DNA from: Gerris lacustris
Taxonomy: Eukaryota; Arthropoda; Insecta; Hemiptera; Gerridae
DNA length: 64,000 nucleotides
Direction: 5' to 3'
Assembly (NCBI GenBank): GCA_951217055.1
Contig: OX578281.1
Location: 10,136,447-10,200,446 of the forward strand
Under the pieces are notes generated by a model. The model was not told the DNA's origin. It saw nothing but the letters and a program-made list of their open reading frames with translations, and ran no database searches. Shown here piece by piece: positions 42,566 through 54,714 of this stretch. Each line of letters begins with the position of its first letter. The first letter of the stretch is position 1. The translations under genes were made by a program, and so were the position numbers.

Positions 42566-42821
42566 TATAACAGCAAGCATATCTCAGCAACCTGAAATAA
42601 TACCAGATTATCTGTGGGTTATCTTTGAATCAATGTCCAAATTTAATCGTAATCAAATAATTAGTTTTTTTCTACGTTGTCCTATTGTACAGGTTGGTCC
42701 AAAAGTCTCCCCCTCCTTCTTAACTATTGAACGGATATTTTTTTTTTCACAAGTGCGCTGAAAACTACCATTTTTATTCTTTTGCCCCGTATAGAGAGCA
42801 AAAAGTTGGAGATAAAAAAAA

Positions 42822-43612
42822 TACGTGTGGTGTCGCGGGACACCCGGTAGGAACGAAGTTCCTTACATTTTTCATTAAATATAAATTATAAAATCACACT
42901 GCTAAGTACGTATACATTGATAACTACTTATACATGGCGGAGTTAGAAAAGAGACAAAATTAAGAGTACCGAACTGTTTGTATCGGGCAGAGTTAAGGCA
43001 AAATTAAAAGAAAATCATTATTTGTATAATTAAAGCAAGCGCCTTACTATAAATATGTATTGAATATAAGAAAAAAGTTGATCATGATGAGTTTATAGTG
43101 AAAGAGTATGTTTGTTAAAGGAGTTTGGATTGAAATAGAACTGTTTTCTACCTACCCGGCCAATTAATTTATAATATAAAATATATCTCTTCCCTACTCT
43201 ACAGCTTCTGCTTGTATCAGGGTGAAATTTTACATGATTATATTTTATTTATTTACTAAACAAAGTGACATTTTTGACATATATAACAAAAATAATCAAA
43301 ACAAGTCAAGTAACAGGCTTCCTTAATTTTCCTTTTTCCCGTCTTTTAAAGCTTACGTTTACGCGAGCGTTGCGCGTGAACGCTTAAGCGGATAACGTTT
43401 TCCGACGAACTCAGCCTGGGCATTGGTAAAATGAACATGTGTACCAAATTTCATCTAACTCGGTGACCTTTTACTCAAGTTATCGTCATCTGTAGATTTC
43501 GTGACGGATTTTGCGTGACGGTGATTTTGTGACGGTTATTTAGTGACGGTGATTTTGGTAGTTTTTTCGGTTTCACTCCCGGGCTCCAGAACGTGCCATA
43601 AGGAACTTTGTT
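42822..43612 (-). repeat. Dispersed repeat 'family D', second copy
   Basis: The same end words as at 772-1192: TACGTGTGGTGTCGCGGGAC at 42822 and GGAACTTTGTTCC near 43612. This copy is longer, with additional internal sequence (42870-43230) missing from the copy in the hAT. GGAACGAAGTTCC occurs just inside the first end. Confidence 0.7.
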
Positions 43613-44517
43613 CCAAAAATTTGAAGTAAAATATTCTAATTTCAGAATCTGCCATTAAAAATCTGCTATTAAAAATATTCACTCCATTTTGAAATTTTGA
43701 AGTTGGATGGCCTGGGAGCAAACTGGGTGGTTGCCACTAGTGCGTGATTGCATGAAAACAAACTTCCCTTTACATGGTACAGATCCCCCAATTCATTAAT
43801 TTATCTCTAACCGTTTAGATTTTACAACGATAAAATTGTTTTTTACTATTTACGGAAGGGTTATTTTTCTATCATTGCCCCCCCCCCCCCCCATATAGTG
43901 GGCAAAATATTGGAGATAAAAAAAAAAATGTTCCAAGTAAAATTTTATTATTTTTCACCGTAAATTCCAAATATGCAATCAAAAATATACACTGGAAATT
44001 TAAATTTGGAAGTTGGGTGGCCTGGGGGCAAAAATGTTGGAAAATAGAACCTCTAAAAACGTGTTTTTATGCATTATGGTGGTAAAATTTATCATAGGTC
44101 CCTAAGGCATGATTAGTGAGGAAGTGACAAAACTAAGTCTACTTTTGGGAGAAAAAATCCCATTAATTAACTCAAATATTTTACTATAACTTTTTGATAG
44201 TTGAATTTTGCAACACTGCTGGAAAATGTTTTATGACAGAAGTGCAATTTGTGGATATTAATTTAAGGAACTTATTTTGTTATTATTCTATTAACTATTA
44301 ACATTAAGAATTCAAAAACAAATTATTTAAATAATTAGTTACTGTACTGATGTTATTTTCATCTTAGTTTTGTTGAATTAAGATCGGCCCACAACATTGT
44401 TAATGGTAATAATGTCATTAACAAGGTTAGTTGAGGGATTATGAATGAACTATACAAGAGAAGTTTACTAAGAGTTGTTTTAATAAGTTTTTATAATCAG
44501 TACACGAAATAAGCAAT
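43613..44517. other. Unassigned AT-rich sequence with repeat tails
   Basis: Two related blocks (AGTTGGATGGCCTGGG at about 43702 and AGTTGGGTGGCCTGGG near 44011), each following A-rich or C-rich tracts, indicate a duplicated module of about 310 bp. No gene was recognised. Confidence 0.4.
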
Positions 44518-44765
44518 GTTGGTACTTCTTTAGATTTTCAATGTTTGTTACTCCCCTATGTTTTATAGAATATAAATGACTGACTAAATAACTATTAAGA
44601 CAAAGGGATGTTTAGTCCAATGTACTTTGGGACAAAGGAATATCACACTTCTGTTTTTATAGGGGAAGTAACAGTCAAAACAAGAGTATTCCGTACACCT
44701 TCTTTAGATTGTTACTCTCCTCTGATTTTTTTATATGGGGAGTAACAATCTAAAGAAGTGCCCAA
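44518..44765. mobile_element. Fold-back elements of the GTTACTCCCC family
   Basis: Two adjacent inverted-repeat units. The long one has TTGTTACTCCCCTATG at 44548, GGGGAAGTAACAGTC at about 44663 and an interior with AAGGGATGTTTAGTCCAATG. A short hairpin follows (CTTCTTTAGATTGTTACTC...AGTAACAATCTAAAGAAG). Further long members lie at 60435-60985 and 61675-61965; the short form is tandemly amplified at 54715-55370. Confidence 0.7.
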
Positions 44766-45159
44766 AACTTAATCCCATTACACTAGTTCGTGTCCCCCTT
44801 CTCCATTTTTTTTAACAAATCAACAAATAAATCTGAAAAAATCATGGTTATTGTTATTATTATTTGTAAAAAAAAATAAAAATAGACTGCCAATTAGTGT
44901 GGCACATAGCTTCCTCGCATCCTATCATGTACATTATTGCTATATTAACATTAAAATTATTGTTATATTACTTTATTGTTATATTGTTAATTGTGTAAAA
45001 ACTATTAATAGTGTTAGCGATCTTCAACACTTCATAGCGGTGTCGCTGTTGGTTTTACTAAACTACTAAACAATTGTATTAGAAAAAAATGTTTGTCTCA
45101 TTCAATAGATGAAGTTAGATTTTCTTCCCGACCTAAAATTCCAATTTTAAATTTGAAGT

Positions 45160-45495
45160 TCACATTTACACGAGCGTTGCTCGTGAACGCTTAGACGGAT
45201 AACGTTGTCCAACGAACTCGTCCTCGGCATTGGTAAAACGAACATGTCTACCAAATTTCATCAAAATCGGTTGACATTTACTCAAGTTATCGTCGCACGT
45301 TTCATAATTCGCGGACACACAGACCGACAGACAGACAGACTGACAGACAGACAGACAGACACGGAACCAAAAATGTTCCCTGATGTCTGAAACGGATTTC
45401 TGTCTTGGAATTTTTAAAATCGGAGGCATAAAAGTTTTTCGTTCTCAAAAGTGAACACAATGCTTCCGTTACCTTCGGTAAGCTCGGAAGCAATA
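45160..45495 (-). repeat. Chimeric repeat: family C head joined to family D body
   Basis: Reading leftward, the hairpin head GCTTCCGAGCTTACCG...CGGAAGC (45491-45462) and a (CTGT)n tract are those of family C. After about 45300 the sequence switches to family D wording (ATAACTTGAGTAAATGTC, TACCAAATTTCATC, GCAACGCTCGTGTAAATG). No target duplication or boundary sequence separates the two parts. Confidence 0.6.
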
Positions 45496-45758
45496 GTTTT
45501 AAGGAATTTTTCATAGGTTGCATATTTTGTGAGAACAAATTGAACAAATTGTGAAACATTCTTTTGATTGATATCTTTAAAGCATTTTGGTTTTTCTTTT
45601 AATGCGAGGGGAGGAACAATATACCATTCAAACTAAGAAATAAGTAACACCATAACTAACCTTAAGAAGATCCACATTAAAAGAAACCTAAAAACAATCA
45701 CAAAACTAGAATAAAAAATAATTTTGACAAAATATATCGCGATGATTCTCTCTCGCTA

Positions 45759-46317
45759 GAGGTCGACCAAGAAGTCATGAACACGGGAGAAACGGAAAGC
45801 TTAACTTCGTTTAAAATCGGAACTTCCGAGTAGTGCCGAAGTCAGTACAGTCGGGTGCTAAGACAATACCCATTTCTAGTTTGTATGACATGCGCAGTTA
45901 CGTCAAATCTCACGAATAACAACAACAAGAAGGTTTCCAATCTGTTAGGTTTCCTGTTTTGTTCGTTTTTATACAATACGAATTATAGTCACACCTGTCC
46001 TAAATCCAAATAACTCAGAAATAAAGAGGAAGAAATAATAGATTATAAAAAGAGAAAATCGATTTAAATTGAAAGAATATTATTATGAATAATAATATAA
46101 AGATATTATCGTACATTATTAGTGATTTCTTATCAGGTACAGTGCTAGTGCTGCCTGTTGCATAAAATATTAAAAAAATATAGAAGTAATCAAAAATAAA
46201 ATTATTAATAACAAAAGAACAACACTGTGTTTTTTGACCGTGGTCTATTATATCAAAAACTGACTGTACATGACACTAGCGCACTCCTCACATTTCCATG
46301 ACTTCTTGGTCGACCTC
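45759..46317. mobile_element. Mariner-like MITE, 559 bp, TA target
   Basis: GAGGTCGACCAAGAAGTCAT at 45759 has its exact reverse complement ending at 46317, and TA lies outside both ends (45757-45758, 46318-46319). The match extends to at least 24 bp with the flanks. The interior is non-coding; CGCATGTCATAC-type words occur subterminally. Confidence 0.8.
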
Positions 46318-46479
46318 TAGTAGTAGAAAATGAACAAAACAATTAATTATTACAGTAGTAGAAATATATGTTAAAAACTCTGCCGATAAGTGTGGCACTT
46401 AGTCATTATACTAATAGCCAATTAGTAGCTCTTAAGTCCTTAGTGCATTACATTATTAGCGGAGATAGTTGAAATTAAT

Positions 46480-46765
46480 TTGGGGCTATCTGCGGCCTAC
46501 TTTCGACAAAACATCCAAATTTCATAAAAATCAGATGAGCACTTTTGATGATATAGGTCTAAATAAATGTATGTTTGTGTGCATGTGAAAGAGAAACAAA
46601 TAGGCGCAGAAAGTTGAAAGTTTTTAAGATATGTTGGTTCGCAAAAATTGAGCGACAGACCGACAGGCAGGCACAGAACCAAAAATGTTCCCTTATGCCT
46701 GAAACGGACGTGTGTTGGAGTTTTTGAAATCGGAGACCTACAAAATGTTTAATTGGTCGCAGTAA
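46480..46765 (-). repeat. Family C repeat, partial
   Basis: GGTTCGCAAAAATTGAGCGAC, CCTTATGCCTGAAACGG and ATCGGAGACC (reverse sense of the family C head region), preceded by the CTACTTTCGACAAA body. The hairpin head is missing. Confidence 0.55.
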
Positions 46766-47469
46766 GATGGCCATTGATGAATCTGTACGTGCCGAGATCC
46801 TCTAGCTGTAAATCCACCTTAAGGAACGTTCATATATATTACACATATTTTTATTGATTGTATTAAATTTAGTTCGTTTTTCTTTTCCATTAAGTCTAAT
46901 TTCATTGGCAGATGAGTGTTTAGACATAGAGGAATGCATGCACAGGTTGTAGCTGTACCGTTCAACAAGCCCGCTTAGGAAACCTCTGGCGCCCAGCCCA
47001 TATCCATTCTGCATACGCCTCAAATTAATCATAAACATGTGTTTCCTAAACATCCCCCCCCCCCTTCCAGTCACGTAGAGTTTGAGTAATAACAGATCAC
47101 CTTCTGTTTTTATCGCCCTCAATATCGTCTGCCGTTCCCATCCGGTGGAAAAAACAAAAACAAAATGTTTTCCTGAATCTATGGCGTTTTTGTGTGTTTT
47201 TAATATCAATGTTGATCGATAAAAGGAACGCCTAATTTAGAATAAAAATCTTCTCTATTGTACTTGATTCTCTCCGCGAAGATTTGTGAGAGACAAAACA
47301 ATATAACAAAATAACATAAGGTATATAATTGAGTCCGAATCGTGTAAGTTCTTTCATCAGTACATTTGTAAACATGCCAGTTCGATTGATTTTAGAAAGA
47401 TGAATCTTATTCATCAATAATCATCGCAGTTATGGATAATAAATATGTAAAGTAGTTGACCCCACCTTT
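46766..47469. other. Unassigned stretch with a 135-codon minus-strand frame
   Basis: The frame at 47209-46802 (contains GYGLGARGFLSGLVERYSYN) shows no domain I recognise and crosses an 11-bp C-run, which argues against a conserved gene. No splice or start context supports it. It may be part of a decayed transposon. Confidence 0.3.
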
Positions 47470-48038
47470 CCCCTTCTGCGCCCATTTATTTTTCTTCAAC
47501 ATGCGCACGAACATACATTTATTTAAACTTATATCTTCAAAAGTACTCATTTGATTTTTATGATATTTGGATGGTTTGTCGAAAGTAGACCGCAGATAGC
47601 ACCAGATTAATTTCAACCGTCCACGCTCTTTAACTTTTGCTGAAATGATACTTTAATTCATGTAAAAAATCAAAATAAGTTTGACTTATTATAAACACGG
47701 GGGAACAATTAAATTAAATTAGATAATAATGGCTTGTAAAAGCATAAAATCAATAAAGTAAGATAGGATGCGAGGAAGCTATGTGCCAAACTAATTAGTA
47801 CATTATTTTTAAGTTCTTAATATATTTTTGATATGAATTTATACTATAGATTCACAAGGAGTGCTTAGATTAATTTAAATTAATTAATTTAAAAAAGTGA
47901 TCTAGATCTGTTTTAAAACAATGAACAATCAGGAGCTGCTTACACAATACATATTCGTCCATTGACAGTTCTGACTAAATATATTTACGGTGATCGATGA
48001 AAATATTTGTAACAGATCTGTATGACATTATAATTTTT

Positions 48039-48962
48039 TTGGAACGAAGTTCCTTATGGCACGCTCTGGAGCCCGGGAGTGAATCCGAAAAAAACGACCA
48101 AAATCCCCGTCACAAAATAACCGTCACAAAATCACCGTCACAAAATCACCATCACAAAATCACCGTCACGCAAAATCCGTCACGAAATCTACCGTTGGCG
48201 ATAACTTGTGTAAAAGTTGACCGACTTAGTTGAAATTTGGTACACATATTCATTTTACCAATGTCAGGGACAAGTTCGTTGGTCAACGTTATCCGCCCAA
48301 GCGTTCACGCGCAACGCTCGCGTAAACGTAAGCTACGAATTTAAAATTGGAATTTTTGGACGGGAAAAAATTCTAACTTCATCTATTTAATGAGACAAAC
48401 AACTTTTTTAAATATTTTTTTTTAGTAAATACGAACAAATAAATTTATTAAAGCGGACCAAACCGATTAAAATAAAGAAAACAACGTTTTTACCGATATC
48501 TTACGTTCTAACGTAAAGATTTAAATGAAACTTTGTATACATCACCTACAGTACAATTGAAACAAGCATGTAACATTTCAACCTGATACAAGCAGAAGTT
48601 TTTGTGAGTTAATGATTTATATTTTTTATTTTAATATTTATTGGAGTAATATGCCGACGGGGCCTGGGAGGACAGTTCTTTTTCGTTCTACAACCATCTG
48701 CTTTAACTATAAATTTATTATTACCTATTTTCTCAATATACAATACATTATTTATTGAAAGACGCTCGCTTCAAAGATAATAAAAAGATTTTAATTTAAT
48801 TTTGCCTTAACTCCGCTAGTACAAATAGTTAGTTACTTTTAATTTTGTCTCTTTTCTAACTCCACCATGTATACGTAGTTATTACAGCGATTTTATAATT
48901 TATATTTAATGAACAGCGTAAGGAACTTCGTTCCTACCGGGTGTCCCACGACACCACACGTA
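48039..48962 (+). repeat. Dispersed repeat 'family D', third copy
   Basis: Starts GGAACGAAGTTCCTTATGGC and contains a run of (AAAATCACCGTCAC)-type repeats at about 48095-48185. It continues with ACGCGCAACGCTCGCGTAAA and ends GTCCCACGACACCACACG followed by poly-T. Opposite orientation to the other two copies. Confidence 0.7.
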
Positions 48963-49690
48963 TTTTTTTTTTTTTTACATATACAGACATTCAAATACCC
49001 AATAAAAATGTTACTTACATAAATAAAAATGTTGAATGTTTAATGTTAGAAATTTATTTATTTAATTTTCGCGATTTACCCAAAGAGATTTTTAAAATAA
49101 AGCCAAAATATAATTTTAAATAGCAAGACAATTTCTTCTTACTGCACTTCCCAATTTCGAGTTTGTTTGTGAATCAAACCGACTCTGCCCTTAAATATAT
49201 ATATATATATATATTTAAAAAAAAAACAAAAAAGAAACCTAAAATTGGATCTAGATAAATAAAAGTAACAATTTATTTTTTTTAACATTTTTATTTCTTA
49301 TTTTCTTTATTCATATACTAAAAGTTTTATACAAGCTTGTCTTCAATAGGACGTGTACTGCCTCCGCCTGTTCTTTATTGCTCTGACCTAGTAAATATTT
49401 CACCCGACCTAATTTGTTATACTATTGTTTGTTTAATATTCTAGATTCTAGATCAATCCGGTCAAGGGTTTTGCTCTCATCCGGAATTTCCGGACCCTAG
49501 TTTGACCTCAAAAAACTCTAGCCCCACCTCTATCCTTGAATTCATCAGGGGCTTCGGACAGGCTAACCAAATCTTGCTGGCATGAAATAAGATTCTAAGG
49601 TTCTATTAGAGCTCTATATTAAGTTTACGATGCTGAACTGATTAGTCAACACTCATGTTCTAATCTTTGACTTAGATAAGTTGATTTAGA
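48963..49690. other. Unassigned stretch without recognised genes
   Basis: Includes a short (TA)n tract (about 49194-49214) and AT-rich sequence; no convincing frame or repeat. Confidence 0.35.
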
Positions 49691-49696
49691 TTAATA

Positions 49697-51625
49697 TTGC
49701 TTCCGAGCTTACCGAAAGTAACGGAAGCTATGTAATCGTTATAATAAAGAACGAACATTTCATTATGTCTCCATTTACAAAAATCCCAAGACAGAAATCC
49801 AGTTTCAGACATCAGGTAACATTTTTAGTTCCGTATCTGTCAGTCGGTCAGTCGCTCAATTTTTGCGAACCAACATATCTTTAAATCTACTCGTCCGATT
49901 TTAATGAAATTTGAATGTTAGGTCATAATTAGCCCATTGTTGGTCCCATAAAAGTTTCAACCTTCTGCGCCCATTTCTTTCTCTTTCATCTGCCCTCAAA
50001 CATACATTAACCTATAGCTTCGAAAGTACATATCTGATTTTTATGAAAATTACCTGGTTTGTCGAAAGAAGCCTGCAGATAGCCCTAGATTAAGTTCGAC
50101 TGTCCGCGCTCTTTAAATCTTTCTAAATTAATTTTTTAATTCATGGAAAATTGACTGCCAGTTAGTATGGCACATAACTTCCTCGCATCCTATCACGTAT
50201 TTTATTGATTTTATGCTTTTACAAGACTAATTTATTATAATTACTCTAATTTATTTAATTGTTTCCCCCCATTTTTTAATTTTAAAATGGTTTTGATTTT
50301 TTACATTGTATTAAAGTAAAAATTAAGCAAAAGTTAAAGAGCACAGATGGTTAAAAATAATCTGGTGCTATGTGCGGTCTACTTTCGACAAACCATCCAA
50401 ATTTCATAAAAAACACTTGAGTATTTTTGAAGAGGTGTAAATAAATGTATGTTTGTGCGGGTGAGGAAGAGAAACAAATGGGCGCAGAAGTTTGAAACTT
50501 AAATTGGACCAACAATGGGCTAATTATGACCTACCATCCAAATTTGATTAAAATCAGACTTTAGTTTTTAAGATATGTTGGGTCGCAAAAAATTAAGTGA
50601 CATTTATTTATTTATTTATTTCCAGTGCTCTCAACAGCCGAACACAGGCCACAAGTGAGAGGCACAAAACAAAACAAAAAAAAACATGAGAATATAAAAT
50701 GTAATATGAATACAAAGTGATAAAAAATATAAAAGAACAATTTAGGATGGCAGGAGAGATTGGGAAATGGATTGAGGAAGAAAGCGCGACACAGAGGAGA
50801 AATTAACATGACTAAAATTGGTAGAGTTAATGACTGTTATCATGGTAACTGAGAAGAAAATGGTAACAAATACAAAATAAACTAGAAAAGACAATAACAC
50901 TGAAAACTCACAAACATACACTCATCGCACAAATTATCCTTAAAAATAACACTTAAAAAAGAAAACTTGCACAAAATCAAACCAACAAATTATGATAAAA
51001 CTTAAAAATTAGTTAAAATTTAAAACTTAAACCTTTTACACGATGACTAGAAATTAAAAATTATTTTTCAAGAAGTTTGGGTAGGACGTTCTTAAGTTTT
51101 AGAAATGAATCAATGGCTTCACGCTGAAGACCATGATCATTAAAAAAATAAAGAGAGCGAGCGATCGGGGAAATGTGGGACAGCTCTTTAGAGTAACCGA
51201 CCAGGGCGACGATTTTGAGGCAGGATAACTACTTGCTGAGTGACATTGGAACAATTTATAGACTTGTTGAGAGCTTTCGTTAGAAATAAAATGTCATAAG
51301 CTTTTCTCCGGATACTTAAACTCTCGAGGTTGAATTTTTTGCAAAAATGGTCATAGCTATAGAAGCATTTATTAAAGAAATGACGAAGATAAAGGGTGCG
51401 AATAAATATTCTCTGGACTTTTTCTATTTTTTGGGAGCGTGAGGCATTCAGACATACAAAAAGACAGACCTCAGAGTTAGTTTTTAAGATATATGTTTGT
51501 TCGCAAAAATTAAGTGACAGACAGACACGAAACCAAAAATGTTCTCTGATGTCAGAAACGGATTTCTGTTTTGGAATTTTCGTTCTTCAGAACGATCGCA
51601 TAGCTTCCGTTACCTTCGGTATTTC
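49697..51625. repeat. Two family C copies tail to tail, one interrupted by a LINE
   Basis: A plus copy begins GCTTCCGAGCTTACCGAAAG at 49699 and ends near ACTTCCTCGCATCC (about 50190). An inverted copy starts from the same end and runs out to CCGTTACCTTCGG near 51613. The inverted copy carries the LINE at 50603-51470. Together they form a long imperfect palindrome. Confidence 0.6.
50603..51470 (-). mobile_element. 5'-truncated LINE (CR1/Jockey-like) with 49-bp target duplication
   Basis: Reading leftward from about 51450: SQKIEKVQRIFIRTLYLRHF, YSYDHFCKKFNLESLSIRRK and AYDILFLTKALNKSINC. This fits the C-terminal region of LINE reverse transcriptases (KIQKR-x-LR...YE-L-LE-LEL-SLE-RR). The 3' end is an (AAAT)n tail. 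A 49-bp segment flanks it on both sides (50554-50602 and 51471-51519; shared words TAGTTTTTAAGATAT and TTAAGTGACA). The target is a family C repeat. Dead by truncation and stops. Confidence 0.78.
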
Positions 51626-51828
51626 AAAACCATTTTGACAGAATTTTAAAATGGTGGGGGGGGGGGGGGGAAATGAAATATACGAAATAGAACGTAAGAA
51701 ATCTATGTGCCACACTAGATAGACTCACTTTTTTTTCCTCTGAGCCCTCTTTACATAATTCGGCTGTTAAAGCTCTCGAAATTTATCATAATTTGGTCAA
51801 GTGAAATCAATAGTCTACACATATACAA

Positions 51829-54236
51829 TAGTTGAACGAGCGCAGTGAGTTCTTCATTACAGAGACTTGGGATTTGAAAAGTTTGTGTGTTTGTTTGTTT
51901 GTGTGTTTGTTTGTTTGTGTGTTTGTTTGTCTAACGATAACTGGAGTAAAAATTGATAAATTTCAACGAAATTTGGCACATATATGCATCTCAGCATTTG
52001 TGAGAAGTGTATAGTTTTTGGAAATTCCTCACTCAATATTTTCAATATGGCGGACGACAAAAAAAAAAAGTTTTAGTCAGCATAATGTGTTATACATCGT
52101 TTTAAAGATCGTTAAGAGGAGGAAAAGAATATGTAACTAATACATTTTCACATTTAATATTTTCAAGATGGCGGCCAATATGGCGGACGACTATAAAAAA
52201 AAGTTTTAGCCAGCATAATGTGTTACACATAGTTTTAAAGGTCTTTAAGAGATGAAAAAGAATATGTAACTAATAAAATTTCTCAGTTCATATTTTCAAG
52301 ATGGCGGCCAATATGGCGGACGACTAAAATAAAAAGTTATATCCAGCATAATGTGTTATACATCGTTTTAAAGGCCTTTAAGAGGAGGATAAGAATATGC
52401 AACTAATAAAATTTTACACTTAATATTTTCAAGATGGCGGTCAATATGGCGGACGACTAAACAAACAGTTTTTAGTCAGTATGACATGTTATACATCAAT
52501 TTAAAGCCCTTGAAGTCTAGAAAAGGAATATCCAACTATTCAAATTTCAAACATAATATTTGTAAAATGGCGGCCAATATAAAGAAAACAAAAAAAAGTT
52601 TTATATTTCTGCATAACATGTGATAATTCGTTTAAAGGAATTTTAAAGGCTACAGATTATGTACTAATACTGTATAAAAAGGCGAGCACAGCGAGCTGGC
52701 ATTCATTTTATTATATAATTATTATGTACAAATACTTTTACAACAGGTGAGCGTAGTGAGCCTGCAATAATTTTATTAAATAAAATATTTACTACAAATG
52801 CTGTATAAACAGGCGAGCCTGGAATAATATTATTAAACAAAGATTATGCAGAAATGCTTTTATAACAGGCGAGCGTAGCGAGCCTGCATTAATATTATTA
52901 AATAAAGATTATGCAGTAATGCTTTTATAACAGGCGAGCGTAGCGAGCCTGCATTAATATTATTAAATAAAGATTATGTAGAAATGCTGTATAAACAGGC
53001 GAGCGTAGCGAGCCTGCATCAATATTACTTTTATAACAGGCGAGCGCAGCGAGCCTGCAATAATATTATTTAATAAAGCTTATGTAGAAATACTGTATAA
53101 AAAGGCGAGCGTAGCGAGCCTGCATCAATATTACTTTTATAACAGGCGAGCGCAGCGAGCCTGCAATAATATTATTAAATAAAGATTATGTAGAAATACT
53201 GTATAAAAAGGCGAGCGTAGCGAGCCTGCATCAATATTACTTTTATAACAGGCGAGCGCAGCGAGCCTGCAATAATATTATTTAATAAAGATTATGTAGA
53301 AATACTGTATAAACAGGCGAGCGTAGCGAGCCTGCATTAATATTACATTTATAACAGGCGAGCGTAGTGAGCCTGCAATCATTTTATTAAATAAAATATT
53401 TACTACAAATGCATGCTATATAAGCAGGCGAGCGAAGCGAGCCTGCATTAACGTTATTAAATTAAGATTATGTGAAATGTTGTATAAACCGGCGAGCGTA
53501 GCGAGCCTGCATTTATATTATTAAATAAATATTACGTACAAATGTTGTATAACCAGGCGAGCGCAGCGAGCCTGCAATAATTTTTATTAAATAAAGATAA
53601 TGTAAAAATGCTATATAAACAGGCGAGCGCAGCGAACCCGCAATATTTTTATTAAATAAATATTATATAGAAATGCGGTATAAATTGGCGAGCGTAGCGA
53701 GCATGTATTACTATTATTAAATAAATATTAGTTACAAGCGCTATATAACCAGGCGAGCGTAGCGAGCCTGCATTAATATTATTAAATAAAGATTATATAG
53801 GTAAAAACTGGTGAGCGTGGTGAGCCTTCAATGACCTTATTAAATATGGATTATGTACGGATGAAAGGAAAACAGTTTAGCTCCTGTGAACTTGCGAATT
53901 TATACGAAATTTAATTCGGCTCACATCATCTCGGTCCTATAATATGACGATTAAAGAGGAAGATTGTAGTCAGCATGATATACCATACATTGTTTTAAAA
54001 GGCTTTATGAGTAGCAAAGTTTTTCAACAAATGTGACCGAGATGAGGGTGTTAAAAAGTAAGCTTATTCTTATTGCTGTTTTTCGTAAAATGATTTTAAA
54101 CCTGTTTTCAGGTTGAATAAGAATATGTTAGGTTTTCACCGAAAAATTATCCTGGTAGCAATATTGAGAACATAGTATGGGTGATGTACTCATAAGACCT
54201 CAATCTATGCGAGTTCTTTATGCACCGCATCACTAG
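51829..54236 (+). mobile_element. Composite Helentron/DINE-like element, copy B (2.4 kb)
   Basis: Same ends and order as the copy at 4914-7639: TAGTTGAACGAGCGCAG start, (GTTT)n/(GTGTTT)n tract, ~115-bp repeats around AAGATGGCGGCCAATATGG (52165-52590), GGCGAGCGTAGCGAGCC minisatellite, ATTGAGAACATAGTATGG, and the end GCACCGCATCACTAG followed by T. Two independent copies with matching ends support a mobile unit. Confidence 0.66.
52677..53830 (+). repeat. GGCGAGCGYAGCGAGCC minisatellite in copy B, about 20 cores
   Basis: Cores occur every ~64 bp. Between about 52999 and 53358 the spacing alternates 41/65 bp, giving a higher-order unit of about 106 bp (spacer GCATCAATATTACTTTTAT alternating with GCAATAATATTATTTAAT). 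Core variants (GTGAGCGTAGTGAGCC) lie at the array edges, as expected where homogenisation is weakest. Confidence 0.88.
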
Positions 54237-54714
54237 TCTAGTGAGAATCCTCAGAACTTTTAAAATTTCGAATTGTCTTTATGGTTTATATTTTCTATTG
54301 AAGCTATAGCCGCCTTTGTTTTGTGCTCTCTCGGAATATATGGGTGTGACAACCCTCTGAGGTTTGACTATTTCTTTTGACCTGTTTGTGTTGCAAACTT
54401 TCTTCTTTTTTTCTCTCTTAAAAAAACGAGGCTAAAAACACCACAAACGTTTGGCTATATTGGTCAAAAGCTTGTAAATAGTTGAGTAAGCTTTGCTCTT
54501 GTAAAGTGAGAAAAGCTTTGTTTCTACTCTCTTGAGTAATTTGTTTGAAAGAATCCTTAGATTTTAGCTTATTTTAGAGGCATCCTCTGAAATAGAATAC
54601 TTATATCTTCACCATTTTTTAAAATTGGGCCTAAATAATGCGGGCTGGAATGATATCCTTTGGTCAAAAATCCTGAGTTTGCGCCGCAACACTATACTTA
54701 CTATTGTGTAGGCA
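54237..54714. other. Unassigned sequence between copy B and the hairpin array
   Basis: No gene or repeat was recognised. TCTAGTGAGAATCC directly follows the composite element. Confidence 0.35.

Noticed and set aside
46802..47209. 135-codon minus-strand gene
   Set aside because: No recognisable domain, it crosses an 11-bp C-run, and it has no splice or start context. It is kept only as an unassigned frame.
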